Shown here: positions 61,083 to 64,000 of the stretch, piece by piece | How positions within the stretch are numbered: position 1 is the stretch's first letter | Layout: every line of letters starts with the position of its first letter | Source: an uncultured Christensenella sp. | GTDB taxonomy: Bacteria > Bacillota > Clostridia > Christensenellales > Borkfalkiaceae | Assembly: GCA_910583545.1 (NCBI GenBank) | Contig: CAJTXM010000003.1 | Coordinates: 1 to 64,000 of the forward strand | Reading direction: 5' to 3' | Length of the DNA: 64,000 nucleotides | Translations under genes and position numbers: made by a program | Notes under the pieces: model-generated | What the model was told of the DNA's origin: nothing | Databases searched by the model: none | Seen by the model: only the letters and a program-made list of their open reading frames with translations

Positions 61083-61205
61083 ACCGCTTATCTTCCCTAT
61101 TTCGGGGGCAATCGCTCGAATGACACGAATGCAGGAGCGTTCTATTTCAATTGCAATTATTCGACGTCGAATGCGAATCCGAATATCGGCACACACTTAT
61201 CTTTT
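61083..61205 (+). repeat. DGR template repeat (TR)
   Basis: About 123 bp, non-coding, between target 1 and the reverse transcriptase. It holds eight AAT codons (in the frame of the targets) that allow changes at two adjacent A positions each, the signature of an adenine-mutagenesis template. Its 3' end (from 61188) differs from both variable repeats at the same five positions, fitting IMH* versus IMH. It is also the transcript used as cDNA template. Confidence 0.95.
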
Positions 61206-61240
61206 GAAAATAAATTTTTGGTAAAAATCGCCGGAGCCGC

Positions 61241-61357
61241 ATGGCAAAATATAAAAAACCAACACCCGAGTTAGTAGAGAAATCGAAAGCCCGGAAAGGA
61301 CACAAAAGCCACTATGAAAAGATATGGCAACCTATTCGAGAGAATAGTGGACATTAA
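61241..61357 (+). CDS. Possible small basic ORF between TR and reverse transcriptase
   Basis: 38 codons starting MAKYKKPTPELVEKSKARKG, overlapping the reverse transcriptase start by 44 bp in another frame. GCCGGAG just upstream could serve as a ribosome-binding site. It is too short to be an Avd protein (about 120 residues). Coupled translation with the reverse transcriptase or a chance frame are both possible. Confidence 0.4.
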   Translation: MAKYKKPTPELVEKSKARKGHKSHYEKIWQPIRENSGH

Positions 61358-62420
61358 CAATATTGTCCTCGCTCACCTAAACGCGCGCAAGGGCAAGACC
61401 AAAGACAAAGAAGTTCGGAGAGTAGACCGCAACATTTTGGGGCATTGCGTAAAGATAAGGCAAATGCTGATTGATAAAGCGTATACAACTTCGGAATACC
61501 ATATATTCGAGATCGAGGACAACGGGAAGCAACGGACAATCGCCGAGCTTCCCTATTACCCCGACAGAATAATTCAATGGGCGATTATGCAGGTATTAGA
61601 AAAGCCTTTCATGAAACACTTTATACCGACGACCTACGCAGCGTTGCCGGGAGAAAAGAAGTGGAACAAAAAGCTCAAAAAGCGCATAAGCACGAGAGGT
61701 CCGCACGCCGCTCTTTTGAAATTGCGACAATACATGGAGAGCGACCCGAGCGGGACAAAGTATTGCTTGAAGCTCGACGTGAAAAAGTTCTTCCCGAATA
61801 TCGACAAAGCAATTTTGAAGTCGCTATTCCGGCGTAAGTTCAAAGACAAAGATTTGCTGTGGCTATTGGACGACATAGTCGACAGCTACGACAAAGGCAA
61901 CCCGAAAGGAATACCGATCGGAAGTTTTACGAGCCAATACTTCGGCAATTTCTATTTATCGTATTTCGACCATTGGGCGAAAGAGGAAAAGCGCATAAAA
62001 TACTTTTTGCGCTATATGGACGATATCGTCATTTTGAGCGATAGCAAAGAATATCTACACCAACTACGCAAAGACATAGCGGAGTATTTGTCGGTAAACC
62101 TTGCCCTTACAGTAAAAGAAAATTGGCAAGTATTCCCGTCCGCCGTACGCGGTATAGATTTCGTCGGTTATCGGTATTTTGGCAAGTTCACGCTTCTGCG
62201 AAAGAATACAAAAAGACGACTGAAGAAAGCCGCGAAACGACTACGGCGCAAGGTTGAACGCGGAAAGTCGTTGACGTTACAGAACCGAAGCACGGTCGGT
62301 TCGTACAAAGGAATTTTGGAATGGTGCGACAGCACCCGCCTAAAAGAAAAAACAATAAATAAATTTATCGGAGGTAAATATGGCAACAGTAAGAGGAAGT
62401 CAGGAAGCAAAGCCGCTTGA
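61314..62420 (+). CDS. DGR reverse transcriptase
   Basis: 368 residues. RT blocks: KLDVKKFFPNID with metal ligand Asp155, GIPIGSFTSQYFGNFYLSYFDH (residues 199-220, DGR-type IGxxxSQ in place of the retroviral/group II form), and YMDD at 234-237. A C-terminal basic thumb (RRLKKAAKRLRRKVERG) is followed by an SYKGILEWCDSTRL segment as in DGR RTs. No intron maturase or endonuclease domain. It copies the template RNA while misincorporating at adenines; the cDNA replaces VR1 and VR2. No separate Avd gene was found. Confidence 0.96.
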   Translation: MKRYGNLFERIVDINNIVLAHLNARKGKTKDKEVRRVDRNILGHCVKIRQMLIDKAYTTSEYHIFEIEDNGKQRTIAELPYYPDRIIQWAIMQVLEKPFMKHFIPTTYAALPGEKKWNKKLKKRISTRGPHAALLKLRQYMESDPSGTKYCLKLDVKKFFPNIDKAILKSLFRRKFKDKDLLWLLDDIVDSYDKGNPKGIPIGSFTSQYFGNFYLSYFDHWAKEEKRIKYFLRYMDDIVILSDSKEYLHQLRKDIAEYLSVNLALTVKENWQVFPSAVRGIDFVGYRYFGKFTLLRKNTKRRLKKAAKRLRRKVERGKSLTLQNRSTVGSYKGILEWCDSTRLKEKTINKFIGGKYGNSKRKSGSKAA

Positions 62421-62631
62421 ATTGGAGTTCGGCAAAACCACCGTCTACGAGCGCAAAAACATTCGGCGCATAGACGAACCAGACACCGACGAACGGCGCG
62501 GGTTTCACGGTTGGGAGTACGACGAAACGCAATACACCCACGCCGAGTGGTACAAGCAAGACAGCATAAAGAACAAGCTCGCCATTGCGGAGCTTGCCGA
62601 GCTATTAGCGGGAGGAAAGGCAAATGGTTAA
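62380..62631 (+). CDS. Small phage protein downstream of the reverse transcriptase, unknown
   Basis: 83 residues, overlapping the reverse transcriptase end by 41 bp, with a GGAGG ribosome-binding site. Glu/Asp-rich with GFHGWEYDETQYTHAEWYKQDSI, helical end. Possibly tail-associated. Not like an Avd barrel. Confidence 0.65.
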   Translation: MATVRGSQEAKPLELEFGKTTVYERKNIRRIDEPDTDERRGFHGWEYDETQYTHAEWYKQDSIKNKLAIAELAELLAGGKANG

Positions 62632-62725
62632 GATTTACGTCGATTTGATACGGGCGGGGCAAATGACGCTCGAACAAGTCCCCGAGAAATGGCGCAAAGA
62701 AGTACGCCAAGCGTTGGAGGAGTAA
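62624..62725 (+). CDS. XkdX-like small tail-region protein
   Basis: 33 residues, MVKIYVDLIRAGQMTLEQVP and on. The short 'x-x-Y/V-x-L-I-x-x-G-x-M-T-x-E-Q-V-P' pattern resembles XkdX peptides found beside phage fibre genes. GGAGG ribosome-binding site; its start overlaps the preceding stop by 8 nt. Missed by typical length cut-offs. Confidence 0.65.
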   Translation: MVKIYVDLIRAGQMTLEQVPEKWRKEVRQALEE

Positions 62726-62726
62726 A

Positions 62727-63359
62727 ATGCAGTACGAGCTTATAAACGGAGCGGGTGTCGGCGTAATAACCGACCCGACCCCCATATTACGAGATATAAA
62801 AGACACGTTCGGCGTGTCTTTTGTTTTGCCCGACGCAGGCGCGTACGTTGCGCTTTTTCGGGACGAGGCGGGCGTTGAATACCGGGCAACCATAAAGGAC
62901 AGCGTCGCCAAAGTGCCGAAGCAGATACTGACGAAAAACCAACGAATCGGGCTGACCGTTTGCAAGGTAGACGGGGACGAGGTAACGCAGGCGTGGGAAT
63001 GCCACCCGCTCAAAGTTGGGTCGTTCCTTGAATTGCGCAAAACGCAATGGCAAATCACGGCGGGAATGGACGACAGAGAACTGTGCGCCCGACTTGCCGA
63101 GATAGAAAAAGCACACGCCCGGACGCAAGCAGAATTCAACGAGCTAAAAGACGAGAATTTGCGCCGTGCGGACGAGTTCGCCCAAACCGCCCGAGAATAC
63201 GCCGAAAGCGTAAACGGGCTTACAAAGGCACTTGCAAGCGTTAAAACGGCAAACGAAACGCTTGCGAAAGGTTACAACGAAGCAATAAAGGTCGTCAACG
63301 ACCTTACGGGGAGGGTGGCAGCCCTCGAAAAGAACTACGACCCCACAATAATCAAGTAA
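62727..63359 (+). CDS. Fibre/chaperone-like protein with C-terminal coiled coil
   Basis: 210 residues. An N-terminal beta domain (DTFGVSFVLPDAGAYVALFRDEAGVEYRATIKDSVAKVPKQILTKNQRI), like BppU-type phage baseplate N-domains, then a long coiled coil (about 110-205). It could be a further fibre component or trimer-stabilising protein. Confidence 0.68.
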   Translation: MQYELINGAGVGVITDPTPILRDIKDTFGVSFVLPDAGAYVALFRDEAGVEYRATIKDSVAKVPKQILTKNQRIGLTVCKVDGDEVTQAWECHPLKVGSFLELRKTQWQITAGMDDRELCARLAEIEKAHARTQAEFNELKDENLRRADEFAQTAREYAESVNGLTKALASVKTANETLAKGYNEAIKVVNDLTGRVAALEKNYDPTIIK

Positions 63360-63378
63360 AATTCGGAGGAATAAAAAA

Positions 63379-63921
63379 ATGGACTATGTATGGGAATTGA
63401 TACAGCCGTACGTTTTGGCTGTACTTGCATTTTTAAGCGGCAGCGGAATCACCGCAGTTATTCTGCGCGCAGTAGTAAAAAAGCTGTTCACGAAGAACAA
63501 CACCACGCTCGAGCAAGCGTACAACACGGAAAAGGTCGCCCAAAAGACCGCCGAGAAGTTGGCGGGCAAAACGCTCAATATTGACGTAACCGCCGTAACC
63601 GAAAAGGCATTAAAAAAGGTCGCCGAGAAGTTGGACGTGAGGGTCGAAAAAGTAGAGGACGCAACAAACGCGCTGAAAGCTATTCTCGTTGCCATAGCGA
63701 AAGGAATTATCAAGTTAAAGGCTTTGACGGACGAAGAAAAAGCGGAGCTTGCAAGCGCAATCGCACTGCTTGAAGCAAACTACAAACCGCCCACCAACGA
63801 CGAGATTATGACCGTAAAGCTCGCTCCGATTTCGTTACCCGAGGACGACGCGGACGAGGAGGAAGAAACGCCCGCCGCCACCGATAGCGGCGTAAATTTC
63901 GGAGGGCTTGACGCAAAATGA
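63379..63921 (+). CDS. Single-helix membrane protein of the lysis region
   Basis: 180 residues. One N-terminal transmembrane helix (YVLAVLAFLSGSGITAVIL), a long charged coiled-coil region (NVEKVAQKTAEKL-like, about 45-125) and an acidic Pro/Glu tail. It resembles phage membrane spacer or holin-associated proteins. Overlaps the next gene by ATGA. Confidence 0.65.
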   Translation: MDYVWELIQPYVLAVLAFLSGSGITAVILRAVVKKLFTKNNTTLEQAYNTEKVAQKTAEKLAGKTLNIDVTAVTEKALKKVAEKLDVRVEKVEDATNALKAILVAIAKGIIKLKALTDEEKAELASAIALLEANYKPPTNDEIMTVKLAPISLPEDDADEEEETPAATDSGVNFGGLDAK

Positions 63922-64000
63922 AAATGACGAAGAAACGGCTTGCGTTTTTTCTTCTGCATTTGCTTTTTTCGGCGGTCGTGCCGATCGCACTTGTAATAGT
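63918..64000 (+). CDS. Holin-like protein (cut by the window end)
   Basis: Only 27 codons are visible: MKMTKKRLAFFLLHLLFSAV and on, a basic start then a hydrophobic helix. Place and sequence suit a holin. The rest lies beyond base 64000. Confidence 0.5.
   Translation, partial: MKMTKKRLAFFLLHLLFSAVVPIALVI

Larger units (their letters stand above)
28465..64000. mobile_element. Tailed-phage genome, read as a prophage (right end outside the window)
   Basis: From 28465 gene content, base composition (clearly more GC) and gene packing change abruptly: tiny overlapping genes in one direction, phage recombination/replication, late regulator, terminase, portal, capsid, tail, fibres and the start of a lysis region. 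No integrase, excisionase, CI-type repressor/Cro switch or att repeat is visible, and no endolysin before 64000, so those would lie to the right. A fixed left boundary near 28.38-28.46 kb is inferred from the twin terminators. An assembly join cannot be excluded. Confidence 0.85.

Noticed and set aside
61314..62420. Group II intron, retron or Abi-type reverse transcriptase
   Set aside because: No maturase/endonuclease domain, intron RNA or msr/msd structure; DGR motif pattern plus template and variable repeats explain it.

Overview
The window joins an AT-leaning Firmicutes/Clostridia chromosome (about 1-28.4 kb) to a large part of a GC-richer tailed-phage genome, read here as a prophage (about 28.4-64 kb, cut off by the right end). 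The host call rests on the gene order rpmE - yqhQ/prmC - prfA, near-consensus TTGACA-N17-TATAAT promoters, Gram-positive lipoprotein signals, Big_2 and InlB-type surface proteins and an EpsG/LicD polysaccharide cluster. An uncultured gut Clostridia lineage is likely, but the species cannot be named from sequence alone.

Host part. 1-750 holds tRNA-Asn, 5S rRNA and a duplicated copy of the 5S 3' end with its terminator. 0.7-11 kb holds housekeeping genes: an MDR dehydrogenase lacking catalytic zinc ligands, cardiolipin synthase, a YfcE-type phosphodiesterase, two paralogous small membrane proteins, L31, a YqhQ-PrmC fusion, RF1, a MATE exporter, a 2H phosphoesterase and a DtxR-type regulator. 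At least three of these genes start 6-7 nt after a consensus -10 box, so they look leaderless. 11-14.6 kb is one secreted Big_2/pectate-lyase lipoprotein. 14.8-26.1 kb is a surface-polysaccharide cluster: initiating sugar transferase, DUF4422, GT2 and GT4 transferases, EpsG polymerase, a flippase-LicD fusion, an aminotransferase and a cytidylyltransferase-oxidoreductase fusion. It is followed by an InlB-repeat/GDPD-like lipoprotein.

Phage part. Early genes run left to right: coiled-coil protein, a hammerhead ribozyme, RHH and XRE regulators, ERF annealing protein, PD-(D/E)XK nuclease, NinB-like protein, HNH, SSB, replication initiator with 11-bp-phased iterons, DnaC-like loader, a first DGR target, GIY-YIG nuclease, a two-domain sliding clamp, a HExxH-MazG fusion, YopX, a C5 methyltransferase, a radical-SAM protein and an ArpU/RinA-like late regulator. 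A late promoter then drives a ParB-methyltransferase, a phage S-adenosylmethionine synthetase, terminase, portal, scaffold, capsid, connectors and tail. Between the tail protein and the fibres, a reverse-strand lipoprotein carries its own perfect promoter. The right end has collagen-like fibre genes, the second DGR target, the template repeat, the reverse transcriptase and the start of a lysis-type module.

The main discovery is a diversity-generating retroelement (DGR). One template repeat (61083-61205) matches two variable repeats. One is at the end of the adjacent collagen/C-type-lectin fibre gene. The other lies 25 kb away, at the end of a homologous protein gene inside the DNA-replication region. 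Nearly all template-to-variable differences fall on template adenines. The same phage carries three long poly-G tracts (G11, G9, G14), in two DNA methyltransferases and the lipoprotein. It may therefore combine targeted retro-mutagenesis with slippage-type phase variation. It also encodes its own SAM synthetase beside the methyltransferases.
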